9,582 nucleotides of DNA from an uncultured Bacteroidota bacterium (GCA_903847655.1 CAINEG010000042.1:1-9582); one strand, 5' to 3'. Positions 1-6,331 are shown, counted from the first letter of the stretch. The notes: generated by a model not told the origin, from the sequence alone. Numbers and translations: made by a program.

Positions 1-2
1 AC

Positions 3-95
3 TATTACAGTAAGTACACCGTAGAAAAAGACGAGAACAATCAAACACAAATCTCTACCATCAATACCTTTTTAGACGGCAAAAAACCAGATTAA
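3..95 (+). CDS. C-terminal fragment of an unidentified protein
   Basis: Only this forward frame is open from the window edge to a TAA at 93-95; the other two forward frames hit stops within the first 25 bases. It gives about 30 residues, a polar tail ending in DGKKPD, with no motif I recognise. The gene is 5'-truncated by the window edge. A Rho-independent terminator begins 35 bases after the stop and points the same way, which supports a real + strand gene ending here. The family cannot be named from this tail. Confidence 0.6.
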   Translation, partial: YYSKYTVEKDENNQTQISTINTFLDGKKPD

Positions 96-130
96 ACTAG
101 TTTTTTTTATGTTCAGTTGATTTTAGTTGT

Positions 131-159
131 AACCCCGCCCCACAAAGGCGGGGTTTTTT
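131..159 (+). terminator. Rho-independent terminator of the left-edge gene
   Basis: A perfect 9-bp stem (AACCCCGCC at 131-139 with GGCGGGGTT at 147-155) closes a 7-nt loop and runs into a T tract to 159. The GC-rich base and following T run are on the + strand, so it serves the gene ending at 95. The reverse direction has no T tract of this kind. Confidence 0.9.
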
Positions 160-185
160 GTACAAAATAAAAAAGAGTAGTTTTA
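157..185 (+). promoter_or_regulatory. candidate Bacteroidota promoter for the epimerase gene
   Basis: TTTG at 157-160, a 17-nt A-rich spacer and TAGTTTTA at 178-185 resemble the TTTG/TAnnTTTG pattern, with one mismatch in the last base of the -7 box. The ATG is four bases after the box, so the transcript would begin at or next to the start codon. The -33 element sits inside the T tract of the preceding terminator, so that part may be chance. Confidence 0.35.
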
Positions 186-189
186 CACC

Positions 190-1110
190 ATGCAAACTGT
201 ATTAATTACTGGCGGTACTGGAATGATTGGCAAAGCCTTAACTACTTTATTTTTAGAGAAGGGGTATAAGGTGATTGTGTTAAGTAGAAAACTAAAAAAG
301 ACGCATCGATTGAATTTAAGTTTTGCAAAATGGGATGTTGATAAAGGAGAGATAGACCTAGATGCAGTAAAAGCAGCTGATATTATAGTGCATTTAGCAG
401 GAGAGGGGGTGGCCGATAAAAGATGGACGGAAAAAAGAAAGCAAGCCATTGTGGATAGCAGAGTGAACTCAGGCAATTTATTGGTGAAGGCCTTAAGCGA
501 AAACAAGCATCAAGTAAAAACATTCATAGCTGCATCTGCCATTGGCTGGTATGGTCCGGATACAGACAAAAGTTTGGCCCATGGGTTTGTAGAGACCGAC
601 CCTGCAGATAATTCTTATTTAGGTCATACTTGTCAGTTATGGGAGCAAAGCACAGCTGCTATTGGCAGCATGGGTATTCGTTTGGTTTGCTTAAGAATTG
701 GTATTGTATTTAATAATAAAGGAGGTGCCTTGGCTGAATTTTTAAAACCAGCCAAATTTGGCTTGGCCACCATTTTAGGCAATGGCAAACAAATCGTGAG
801 TTGGATACACCATAAAGATTTATGTAGAATGATTCAATTTGCTATTGAAAATACAGCTATACAAGGTACTTACAATGCAGTAGCACCAGAGCCAGTGAGC
901 AATAAAAAATTAGTATTGACCATTGCTAAAAATAAATACCCTATTTATTTTCCTTCTTTTGTTCCTGCCTTTTTACTTAAAATAATCTTGGGAGAAATGA
1001 GCATAGAAGTATTGAAAAGCGCCAATGTGAGTGCGCAAAAAATACAGGATGCAGGTTTTGCATTTGATTATCCAACAGTAGAAGAAGCATTAGTTAACTT
1101 AATGAAATAG
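190..1110 (+). CDS. TIGR01777-type NAD(P)-dependent epimerase (YfcH/SDR39U1-like)
   Basis: This 306-residue protein belongs to the extended short-chain dehydrogenase superfamily. The N-terminal Rossmann fold shows GGTGMIG at residues 8-14. Family-typical blocks follow: HLAGEGVADKRW near 68-79, ASAIGWYG at 115-122, a C-x-x-WE-type stretch near 148-152, and SWIHHKDLCRMI near 204-215. The C-terminal region from about 255, starting VPAFLLKIILGEM, matches the DUF1731 domain that closes this family. Length is close to the usual 300. The substrate of the family is not established, so only an NAD(P)-binding epimerase or reductase-like role is inferred. The ATG at 190 puts the Rossmann motif at the normal distance from the N-terminus. 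It stands alone between a terminator and a convergent gene 14 bp away. Confidence 0.9.
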   Translation: MQTVLITGGTGMIGKALTTLFLEKGYKVIVLSRKLKKTHRLNLSFAKWDVDKGEIDLDAVKAADIIVHLAGEGVADKRWTEKRKQAIVDSRVNSGNLLVKALSENKHQVKTFIAASAIGWYGPDTDKSLAHGFVETDPADNSYLGHTCQLWEQSTAAIGSMGIRLVCLRIGIVFNNKGGALAEFLKPAKFGLATILGNGKQIVSWIHHKDLCRMIQFAIENTAIQGTYNAVAPEPVSNKKLVLTIAKNKYPIYFPSFVPAFLLKIILGEMSIEVLKSANVSAQKIQDAGFAFDYPTVEEALVNLMK

Positions 1111-1124
1111 GCGCGCTAGAAAAA

Positions 1125-3515
1125 CTAGTTTCTTATGGGCCTTCCTGCAGTGATGACCGATTGTATTCTTTCCAAAGTTTTTTTCTCTCCACATAAACTT
1201 AAAAAGGCTTCACGTTCTAAATCCAATAAGTATTGTTCATTCACTAAACTTGGTTCACTTAAATCTCCACCGCACATTACAAAGGCTAATTTTTTTGCCA
1301 CTAACACATCGTGGTCAGTCGCATAACCGCCTTTCCACATTCCATTGATACCCGCGTAGAGTGCCCCTAGGCCTGCTTTTCCGAGTACCTTAATATCCTT
1401 TCTTTGTTGAGCTTGTGTATAGCCAGCTTTATGTAATTGAAGTACTTTTTCTTTTGCATTGGCAATGCGACGAGATTGATTCAATACAATTTCATCCTGT
1501 CCCTTTCTAAAAATACCCATGTCCATGGCTTCCTGCGCAGAGGTGGCTACTTTTGCAGTAGCAATTTGCATAAATCTTCTATTGAGTGTAATGGTTTCTG
1601 GTTCATCGGCATGCATTTCATCAGATGCGCGCAACACTAGTTCTTTGGTACCACCGCCACCAGGTATTACTCCAATGCCTAATTCCACTAGTCCAATATA
1701 AGTTTCCGCTGCCGCAGTAATACTGTCGGCATGCAAATTCATTTCACATCCACCACCCAAGGTTAAACCATGGGGCGCAACCACTACTGGTACCGATGAA
1801 TACCTTACGCGCATCATGGAATTTTGAAAAGTACGAATGGCCATGTCTAATTCTTCATAGTCTTGTTCAATGGCCAACATAAAGATCATGCCCACATTGG
1901 CACCCGCACTAAATAAATTACCCTCATTGGCAATGACTAAGCCGTTGAATTTTTCTTCGGCAAGGGCAATAGATTTATTCAATCCTTCTAATACTTCGCC
2001 TCCAATGCTATTCATTTTTGTGTTCCAACTAAATCCTGCTACGCCATCGCCCATATCTACCAAGCGACTGCCTGCATTTTTCCAAATGGTTTTTTCTTGG
2101 TAATCGGATAATATAATAAAGGATTCCGCACCTGGTATTAATTTATAATTTTCAGTGGCTACATCATAATAATATCTTTTTCCATCCTGTACTTTGTAAA
2201 AGCTACAACCCTTTGCTACCATGGTTTCTACCCAAGGGGCGACCGATCCACCTGCGGCTTTAATATTTTTAATTACCTCGCTAACACCTAAAGCATCCCA
2301 AGTTTCAAAAGCGCCAATCTCCCAACCAAATCCTGCTTTTAAAGCATCATCCAATCGGTACAATTCATCACTAATTTCTGGAATACGGTTACTTACATAG
2401 GCAAATAAAGCATGATGAAATTCGCGAACAAATGTTTGGCCTTTATCAATTGCTTTGGCACCCTCTGCCACCGTATATAAATTTTTCAAACGTGCTGGCA
2501 AAGATTCAATGGCTTTAGCAGCTCCAATAGAAGCCATTTTAGTTTTCACGCGTGGCTCGTAGTCAAATGTTTTTAAGTTAAGCGTTAAAATTTCTTTGGA
2601 GTTAGCGGTTTTTATTTTCTTAAAAAAGCCCTGTCCTGTTTTATCACCCAACCAATTTTGTGCCACCATTTTTTCTAACCAAGCAGGTAAGGTAAAAATA
2701 TTTTTTGCTTCGTCATTAGGACAATTCGCCGCCACACCTGCTGCTACTTTTACTAAGGTATCAATACCCACCACATCCGCGGTTCTAAAAGTTGCCGATT
2801 TTGGACGACCCATTAATGGTCCTGTCAATGCTTCTATTTCATCAATACTTAATTCTAATTTTTCCATGATATGTAATACACTCATCATGCTAAAAACCCC
2901 AACCCTGTTGGCGATAAAGGCAGGCGTATCTTTACAAAGTACTGTAGTTTTACCCAAAAACACATCTCCATAATGCATATGAAAATCAATCACCGCCGGA
3001 TCTGTTTTAGCAGTAGGGATAATTTCTAATAAACGCAAATAACGGGGTGGATTGAAAAAGTGGGTTCCACAAAAATGTTTTTGAAAATCTTCGCTGCGCC
3101 CCTCGGCCATTAAGTGAATAGGTATACCAGAAGTATTAGAACTTATTAAAGTGCCTGGCTTTCTATATTTTTCTACCTCGTCGTAAATTATTTTTTTAAT
3201 GTCCAATCTTTCCACCACTACTTCAATGATCCAATCAGCGTTCGCGATTTTGGCAATATCGTCTTTAAAATTGCCTGTACTTATGTTTTGCGCAAACTTG
3301 GCTAAGTATAGTGGAGATGGATTAGATTTAATCGCAGCCTGCAAAGAATCATTTACTAGTTTGTTTCTCTCTTTTGCAATGGTACTTGCTTCTGATCCTG
3401 GGCTGAGCATGTCCAAAAGCAATACTTCTACACCCACACCAGCAAAGTGACAAGCTATTCTAGAGCCCATTACGCCACTGCCTAAAACCACTACTTTTTT
3501 GATTGAACGTTGCAT
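1125..3515 (-). CDS. fadN: FadN-type 3-hydroxyacyl-CoA dehydrogenase/enoyl-CoA hydratase
   Basis: This 796-residue bifunctional beta-oxidation enzyme would hydrate trans-2-enoyl-CoA and oxidise the 3-hydroxyacyl-CoA with NAD+. Domain order is dehydrogenase first, hydratase last, as in Bacillus FadN and opposite to E. coli FadB/FadJ. The NAD fold has GSGVMG at 12-17. Dehydrogenase active-site residues are visible as SNTSG (126-130), HFFNPP (152-157, catalytic His), LEIIP (Glu about 164) and ANRVGVF (Asn about 203). A linking region contains GFGWEIGAFETWDALG near 395-410. The crotonase part carries FSAGAN (535-540), GGGCE (587-591, Glu591) and VELGIGVIPGGGGT (610-623, Glu611), so both catalytic glutamates are present and the enzyme looks active. 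The thiolase and acyl-CoA dehydrogenase often found next to fadN are absent here. The ATG at 3515 leaves a normal four-residue lead into the first beta strand. Confidence 0.93.
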   Translation of the reverse strand: MQRSIKKVVVLGSGVMGSRIACHFAGVGVEVLLLDMLSPGSEASTIAKERNKLVNDSLQAAIKSNPSPLYLAKFAQNISTGNFKDDIAKIANADWIIEVVVERLDIKKIIYDEVEKYRKPGTLISSNTSGIPIHLMAEGRSEDFQKHFCGTHFFNPPRYLRLLEIIPTAKTDPAVIDFHMHYGDVFLGKTTVLCKDTPAFIANRVGVFSMMSVLHIMEKLELSIDEIEALTGPLMGRPKSATFRTADVVGIDTLVKVAAGVAANCPNDEAKNIFTLPAWLEKMVAQNWLGDKTGQGFFKKIKTANSKEILTLNLKTFDYEPRVKTKMASIGAAKAIESLPARLKNLYTVAEGAKAIDKGQTFVREFHHALFAYVSNRIPEISDELYRLDDALKAGFGWEIGAFETWDALGVSEVIKNIKAAGGSVAPWVETMVAKGCSFYKVQDGKRYYYDVATENYKLIPGAESFIILSDYQEKTIWKNAGSRLVDMGDGVAGFSWNTKMNSIGGEVLEGLNKSIALAEEKFNGLVIANEGNLFSAGANVGMIFMLAIEQDYEELDMAIRTFQNSMMRVRYSSVPVVVAPHGLTLGGGCEMNLHADSITAAAETYIGLVELGIGVIPGGGGTKELVLRASDEMHADEPETITLNRRFMQIATAKVATSAQEAMDMGIFRKGQDEIVLNQSRRIANAKEKVLQLHKAGYTQAQQRKDIKVLGKAGLGALYAGINGMWKGGYATDHDVLVAKKLAFVMCGGDLSEPSLVNEQYLLDLEREAFLSLCGEKKTLERIQSVITAGRPIRN

Positions 3516-3531
3516 TTTAATCGCGTTTTTG

Positions 3532-3563
3532 TAAAATTAGTTAGTTATGCAACTATTTTCAAA
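3532..3563 (-). promoter_or_regulatory. candidate promoter for fadN
   Basis: On the minus strand TTTG (3563-3560) is followed after 20 nt by TAATTTTA (3539-3532), a one-mismatch version of TAnnTTTG. Transcription would begin about 10-12 nt before the ATG. It lies back to back with the gatC promoter. Confidence 0.45.
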
Positions 3564-3631
3564 AAAACTTTAGTTTTTCCGCTATTTTTTTTGCCACTGG
3601 TTGTGCCATTTGACCTTTTAACAAAAGCAGC

Positions 3632-3661
3632 TTGAGGATATTGGGCTTTGAACTACATTTG
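3632..3661 (+). promoter_or_regulatory. Bacteroidota promoter for gatC, predicting a leaderless mRNA
   Basis: TTG at 3632-3634, a 19-nt spacer and a perfect TACATTTG at 3654-3661 match the Bacteroidota housekeeping promoter. The expected start point, about 4-5 nt after the box, falls on the ATG at 3666. A longer in-frame reading from TTG 3648 would have the -7 box inside its coding sequence, which argues for the ATG at 3666 as the true start. Confidence 0.7.
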
Positions 3662-3665
3662 TACC

Positions 3666-3956
3666 ATGCAAGTAGATCATAAGTTAGTTGGCCATTTGGC
3701 ACATTTATCCAGACTAAATGTGGCCCCTGATAAAATGGACAAATTGGTAGCGGACATGCAGGATTTGGTGGGTTTTGTGGAGCAACTGAATGAATTAGAT
3801 ACCACGGGAACCGAACCTTTGAAGCATATGGGCGACGCTTATAATGTATTGCGTAAGGATGAAGTAAATGGATCTATATCAAGAGCAACTGCTTTAAAAA
3901 ATGCGCCGGATACCGACGGCACATTTTTCAAAGTGCCTAAAGTAATACGTAAATAA
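3666..3956 (+). CDS. gatC: Asp-tRNA(Asn)/Glu-tRNA(Gln) amidotransferase subunit C
   Basis: GatC is the small subunit of the GatCAB complex, which converts misacylated Glu-tRNA(Gln) or Asp-tRNA(Asn) to the correct amide form; it holds GatA and GatB together. From the ATG the protein is 96 residues, the normal family size. It shows the family pattern: an N-terminal helix VDHKLVGHLAHLSRLNV (3-19), the helix MQDLVGFVEQLNELDT (31-46), the central TEPLKHM (49-55), and a C-terminal APDTDGTFFKVPKVI (80-94). The alternative TTG at 3648 would add six residues without family support and overlaps the promoter. gatA and gatB are not in the window. An ABC ATPase gene starts 6 bp after the stop, so the two are probably cotranscribed. 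Confidence 0.93.
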   Translation: MQVDHKLVGHLAHLSRLNVAPDKMDKLVADMQDLVGFVEQLNELDTTGTEPLKHMGDAYNVLRKDEVNGSISRATALKNAPDTDGTFFKVPKVIRK

Positions 3957-3962
3957 AAACAC

Positions 3963-4664
3963 ATGTCATCTGTCATTGAATTAAGAGATCTTCAGAAAAG
4001 CTATTTTATGGCAGGTCAAGCCATTCCAGTATTAAAGGGTATCAACTTGGACATCAATAGAAACGAGTATGTCGCCTTAATGGGGCCTTCTGGTAGTGGT
4101 AAAAGTACCTTGATGAATATTTTGGGCTGTTTAGATTCTCCAACAAGTGGCATGTACAATTTGAATGGAAATGATGTAAGCAAAATGTCTGACGATGATT
4201 TAGCGGGTATCAGAAATGTAGAAATCGGATTCGTATTTCAACAATTTAATTTATTGCCTCGTTTATCTGCAGCAGAAAACGTAGCACTGCCTTTAGTATA
4301 TGCGGGTATATCAAAAAAAGACAGATTGGAAAGAGCTATGGTGGCATTGGAAAAAGTAGGTTTGGCAGATAGAAGCCATCACAAGTCCAATGAATTAAGT
4401 GGAGGCCAAATACAACGTGTGGCCATTGCCCGCGCCTTAGTAAATAATCCTTCCATTTTATTAGCAGATGAACCCACAGGTAATTTAGACTCTAAAACTT
4501 CTGTGGAAGTAATGGAGCTTTTTGGAAAAATACATTCTTCAGGTAATACGGTTATATTAGTCACCCACGAGGAAGATATTGCGCATTATGCCCATAGAGT
4601 AGTGCGTTTAAGAGACGGAAATATTGAAACCGATACGCTAAATAAGAATGTTTCTCATTTCTAG
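3963..4664 (+). CDS. LolD/MacB-family ABC transporter ATP-binding protein
   Basis: This 233-residue cytoplasmic ATPase would power a membrane permease of the LolCE/MacB/FtsX type. Walker A is GPSGSGKST at 41-49, the Q-loop glutamine is at about 93 ([18 protein letters not shown]), the signature is LSGGQ at 145-149, Walker B with D-loop is [11 protein letters not shown] at 166-176, and the switch histidine is His202. TGNLDS and [12 protein letters not shown] are typical of the MacB/YknY/LolD group, whose substrates range from peptides and antibiotics to lipoproteins. No permease gene is adjacent, so the substrate cannot be given. It follows gatC by 6 bp and probably shares its promoter. It is clearly different from the lolD gene at 5322-5990, so the pair is not a recent duplication. 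Confidence 0.9.
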   Translation: MSSVIELRDLQKSYFMAGQAIPVLKGINLDINRNEYVALMGPSGSGKSTLMNILGCLDSPTSGMYNLNGNDVSKMSDDDLAGIRNVEIGFVFQQFNLLPRLSAAENVALPLVYAGISKKDRLERAMVALEKVGLADRSHHKSNELSGGQIQRVAIARALVNNPSILLADEPTGNLDSKTSVEVMELFGKIHSSGNTVILVTHEEDIAHYAHRVVRLRDGNIETDTLNKNVSHF

Positions 4665-4689
4665 CTTATCTAATTGAACTTTATTTTAT

Positions 4690-4697
4690 TAGTTTTG
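4690..4697 (+). promoter_or_regulatory. candidate -7 box upstream of the adenosyltransferase gene
   Basis: TAGTTTTG matches TAnnTTTG exactly, but no TTG stands at the normal distance; the nearest, at 4674-4676, leaves only 13 nt. The predicted start near 4702 would give a leader of about 55 nt. The box overlaps a palindrome at 4692-4710. The weak -33 suggests either read-through from the upstream ABC gene or activator dependence. Confidence 0.35.
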
Positions 4698-4710
4698 TTA
4701 ATAACAAAAC
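4692..4710. repeat. 9-bp perfect palindrome over the -7 region of the adenosyltransferase gene
   Basis: GTTTTGTTA (4692-4700) and TAACAAAAC (4702-4710) are exact reverse complements around one base. The shape suits a dimeric regulator site covering the -7 box and start point. In a transcript reading through from the ABC gene it could form a hairpin, but the loop would have to be opened by breaking inner pairs. It has no T tract, so it is not a standard terminator. Confidence 0.6.
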
Positions 4711-4747
4711 CCGGGAATCTATCACAGATTTTTAAAGCCCGGTTGTT
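4703..4747 (+). other. structured leader or terminator-like hairpin before the adenosyltransferase gene
   Basis: Three nested stems are visible: AACAA (4703-4707) with TTGTT (4743-4747), CCGGG (4711-4715) with CCCGG (4738-4742), and AATCT (4716-4720) with AGATT (4726-4730) around the loop ATCAC. The 3' side has a 7-nt bulge (4731-4737) and the 5' side a 3-nt bulge. The structure ends nine bases before the ATG. It could be the terminator of the gatC-ABC unit, though the T tract (TTGTTT) is weak, or a regulatory leader. It does not resemble a cobalamin riboswitch, which is far longer. Confidence 0.5.
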
Positions 4748-4756
4748 TAAAGCATT

Positions 4757-5311
4757 ATGAAAATTTATACCAAAGCAGGAGATGCAGGAAAAACTACCTT
4801 GATTGGAGGCACCCGTGTTCCTAAAAGTCATATCAGAATTGAATCTTATGGAACAGTAGATGAATTAAACTCCTTCATTGGATTATTGAGTGATTTGAAT
4901 TCAGACACGGGCATCAAAACCGCTTTGAAAGAAGTACAAGATCGTTTGTTTACCGTTGGTTCTTCCTTGGCCTGTGATCCTGAAAAAGAACCTGCATTAA
5001 AAATTCCAGATTTAAAAGAGGAGGATATTGCTTATTTGGAAAAGTTGATCGATCAAATGAATGAGGTTTTGGAGCCCATGAAATCATTTATTTTACCAGG
5101 TGGGCATCAAGCTATTTCCACTGCACATATTGCGCGTTGTGTTTGTCGTCGCGCCGAACGCTGGTGTGTTAATTTACAAGAGGAAGATTTATTTGTAGAA
5201 CCACTAGTGATTAAATACTTAAATAGATTAAGCGATTATCTTTTCGTTTTAGCTAGATATATCGGGCACTTAAATGGTATTGCAGATGCGCCTTGGAAAC
5301 CAAGGGTATAA
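4757..5311 (+). CDS. PduO-type cob(I)alamin adenosyltransferase
   Basis: This 184-residue enzyme transfers the 5'-deoxyadenosyl group of ATP to cob(I)alamin, making adenosylcobalamin for enzymes such as methylmalonyl-CoA mutase or class II ribonucleotide reductase. The N-terminal ATP-binding motif TKAGDAGKTTL lies at 5-15, VDELN at 34-38, FILPGG at 111-116, ARCVCRRAER at 126-135 (the arginine-rich family signature) and KYLNRLSDYLF at 153-163. Length and all signature blocks are normal, so it should be active as a cytoplasmic trimer. No other cobalamin gene is nearby, so it probably serves salvage of imported corrinoid. The ATG sits directly before the first conserved beta strand. It converges on lolD with a 10-bp gap and no clear terminator between them. 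Confidence 0.93.
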   Translation: MKIYTKAGDAGKTTLIGGTRVPKSHIRIESYGTVDELNSFIGLLSDLNSDTGIKTALKEVQDRLFTVGSSLACDPEKEPALKIPDLKEEDIAYLEKLIDQMNEVLEPMKSFILPGGHQAISTAHIARCVCRRAERWCVNLQEEDLFVEPLVIKYLNRLSDYLFVLARYIGHLNGIADAPWKPRV

Positions 5312-5321
5312 TTAGAATCAA

Positions 5322-5990
5322 TTAAATAAATTTCCCATCTTTCATGGTTAAGCTTCGGTTGCTCATGCCAGCCAATGTTTCATTGTGGGTAACAATTAAA
5401 AAACTCTGGTTCAATTCGTTTCTTAATTTGATAAATAGATGATGCAGTGCATTTGCATTTTCACTGTCTAAATTTCCAGTGGGTTCATCGGCAAAAATTA
5501 GGGCGGGGCTATTTAATAAGGCACGTGCCACGGCTACTCTTTGCTGCTCTCCTCCAGAAAGGCTATGTGGTTTTTTATCTATTTTATCCGCTAGGCCCAT
5601 TAAGTCCAACAATTCTTTAGCCTTTTGATCAATTTGCTTTTTGGGCATTTTGGCGATCCATCCTGGAATGGACACATTTTCTAAAGCAGTGAATTCTGGT
5701 AGTAAATGATGAAATTGAAAAACAAAGCCCATTTTCTGATTTCTGTATTTGGCCATAGCGTTGTTGGAAAGCTGAGCAATGTCCTGACCATCAAAAATTA
5801 CCTGCCCCTGATCGGCTTTTTCCAAACTGCTTACAATGTACAAAAGGGTCGATTTGCCGGCACCCGAAGGCCCAACAATGCTTACCAATTCCCCTTTGTT
5901 TACCTCCAAGGAAACCCCCTTTAACACCGATACCGGGCCATATTGCTTCCATAGGTCCTTGGCTACTAGTAGTTTTGGCGATTGTTCCAT
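5322..5990 (-). CDS. lolD: lipoprotein-releasing system ATP-binding protein LolD
   Basis: This 222-residue ATPase would energise release of outer-membrane lipoproteins from the inner membrane together with LolC/LolE-type permeases. Walker A is GPSGAGKST at 40-48, the Q-loop glutamine is at 92, and FQFHHLLPEFTALENV (91-106) is the stretch that separates LolD from other ABC ATPases. The signature LSGGEQQRVA is at 144-153, Walker B/D-loop [10 protein letters not shown] at 166-175 and the switch His at 202. Length matches the family. The permease is not adjacent, which is common in Bacteroidota. The ATG at 5990 is preceded at four bases by a perfect -7 box, so the mRNA is probably leaderless. A MacB role is the main alternative, but the FHHLLPEFTALENV block favours LolD. 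Confidence 0.9.
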   Translation of the reverse strand: MEQSPKLLVAKDLWKQYGPVSVLKGVSLEVNKGELVSIVGPSGAGKSTLLYIVSSLEKADQGQVIFDGQDIAQLSNNAMAKYRNQKMGFVFQFHHLLPEFTALENVSIPGWIAKMPKKQIDQKAKELLDLMGLADKIDKKPHSLSGGEQQRVAVARALLNSPALIFADEPTGNLDSENANALHHLFIKLRNELNQSFLIVTHNETLAGMSNRSLTMKDGKFI

Positions 5991-5994
5991 GCTA

Positions 5995-6002
5995 CAAACC
6001 TA
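5995..6002 (-). promoter_or_regulatory. -7 promoter box of lolD, four bases from the ATG
   Basis: The minus strand reads TAGGTTTG (6002-5995), a perfect TAnnTTTG, then TAGC and the ATG at 5990. No good TTTG exists at the normal distance upstream; a T-rich stretch near 6024-6028 is the best candidate. The start point would coincide with the start codon. Confidence 0.55.
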
Positions 6003-6004
6003 GC

Positions 6005-6019
6005 AATTCCAACGGAATT
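6005..6019. repeat. operator-like inverted repeat in the lolD promoter spacer
   Basis: AATTCC (6005-6010) and GGAATT (6014-6019) form a perfect 6-bp inverted repeat around AAC. It lies two bases upstream of the lolD -7 box, where a bound regulator would affect polymerase. It may be chance; no known operator is recognised. Confidence 0.35.
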
Positions 6020-6064
6020 ATGTTAAAAATTAAAGATTTGTTTACATCCTGTAGAAAAAACAGA

Positions 6065-6095
6065 TTTGGTTATATCGTTTATACGGCTACTTTTG
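6065..6095 (+). promoter_or_regulatory. full-consensus Bacteroidota promoter for the DUF2795 gene
   Basis: TTTG at 6065-6068, a 19-nt spacer and TACTTTTG at 6088-6095 match both promoter elements without mismatch. It is the best promoter in the window. The start point near 6100 leaves a 5' leader of roughly 10 nt before the ATG at 6110, which also supports that start over upstream in-frame codons. Confidence 0.8.
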
Positions 6096-6109
6096 CAAAA
6101 AATAAAGCT

Positions 6110-6331
6110 ATGTTTTGGACTTTAGAATTAGCCAGCTTTTTAGAAGAAGCTCCATGGCCAGCTACCAAAGATGAATTGATTGATTATACCATTAGAAGTG
6201 GTGCACCCATAGAAGTAGTAGAGAACTTGCAAGAGTTAGAAGACGAAGGGGAAGTGTATGAAAGTATTGAAGACATTTGGCCGGATTATCCAAGCCATGA
6301 TGATTTTATGTTTAATGAAGACGAGTATTAA
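6110..6331 (+). CDS. DUF2795-family small acidic protein
   Basis: This 73-residue protein resembles the small Bacteroidota proteins annotated as DUF2795; the family has no established function that I know. Visible features are the N-terminus MFWTLELASFLEEAPWPATK (1-20), a helix-like middle DELIDYTIRSGAPIEVVENL (21-40), and a strongly acidic, aromatic C-terminus with IWPDYPSHDDF and NEDEY at the very end. There is no signal peptide, membrane segment or cysteine pair. The frame is open further upstream to 5975, but that extension would overlap lolD and run through a perfect promoter, so M at 6110 is the start. The strong promoter suggests steady high expression. A long hairpin begins at its stop codon. 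Confidence 0.88.
   Translation: MFWTLELASFLEEAPWPATKDELIDYTIRSGAPIEVVENLQELEDEGEVYESIEDIWPDYPSHDDFMFNEDEY

Noticed and set aside
183..506. 107-codon minus-strand open frame inside the epimerase gene
   Set aside because: It is antisense to the conserved Rossmann region of a real gene and shows no family features or promoter.
1116..1128. CTAG-AAAAA-CTAG mini-repeat between the epimerase and fadN stops
   Set aside because: A 4-bp AT-rich stem is too weak to call a terminator, and part of it overlaps the fadN stop codon.
2596..2973. 125-codon plus-strand open frame inside fadN
   Set aside because: It lies opposite a fully conserved enzyme, its translation has no recognisable domain, and several similar open frames occur antisense to fadN as a codon-usage effect.
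3648..3665. TTG-initiated N-terminal extension of gatC
   Set aside because: It adds six residues outside the family pattern and contains the perfect -7 promoter box at 3654-3661; the ATG at 3666 gives the normal GatC length.
4692..4756. cobalamin riboswitch before the adenosyltransferase gene
   Set aside because: The intergenic space is only 92 bp and I see no B12-box-like sequence; a cobalamin riboswitch needs roughly twice that length. The hairpins are reported only as structure.
5975..6109. 45-residue N-terminal extension of the DUF2795 protein
   Set aside because: It overlaps the lolD start, crosses a full-consensus promoter at 6065-6095 and lacks family support; the 73-residue form from 6110 has the expected size.
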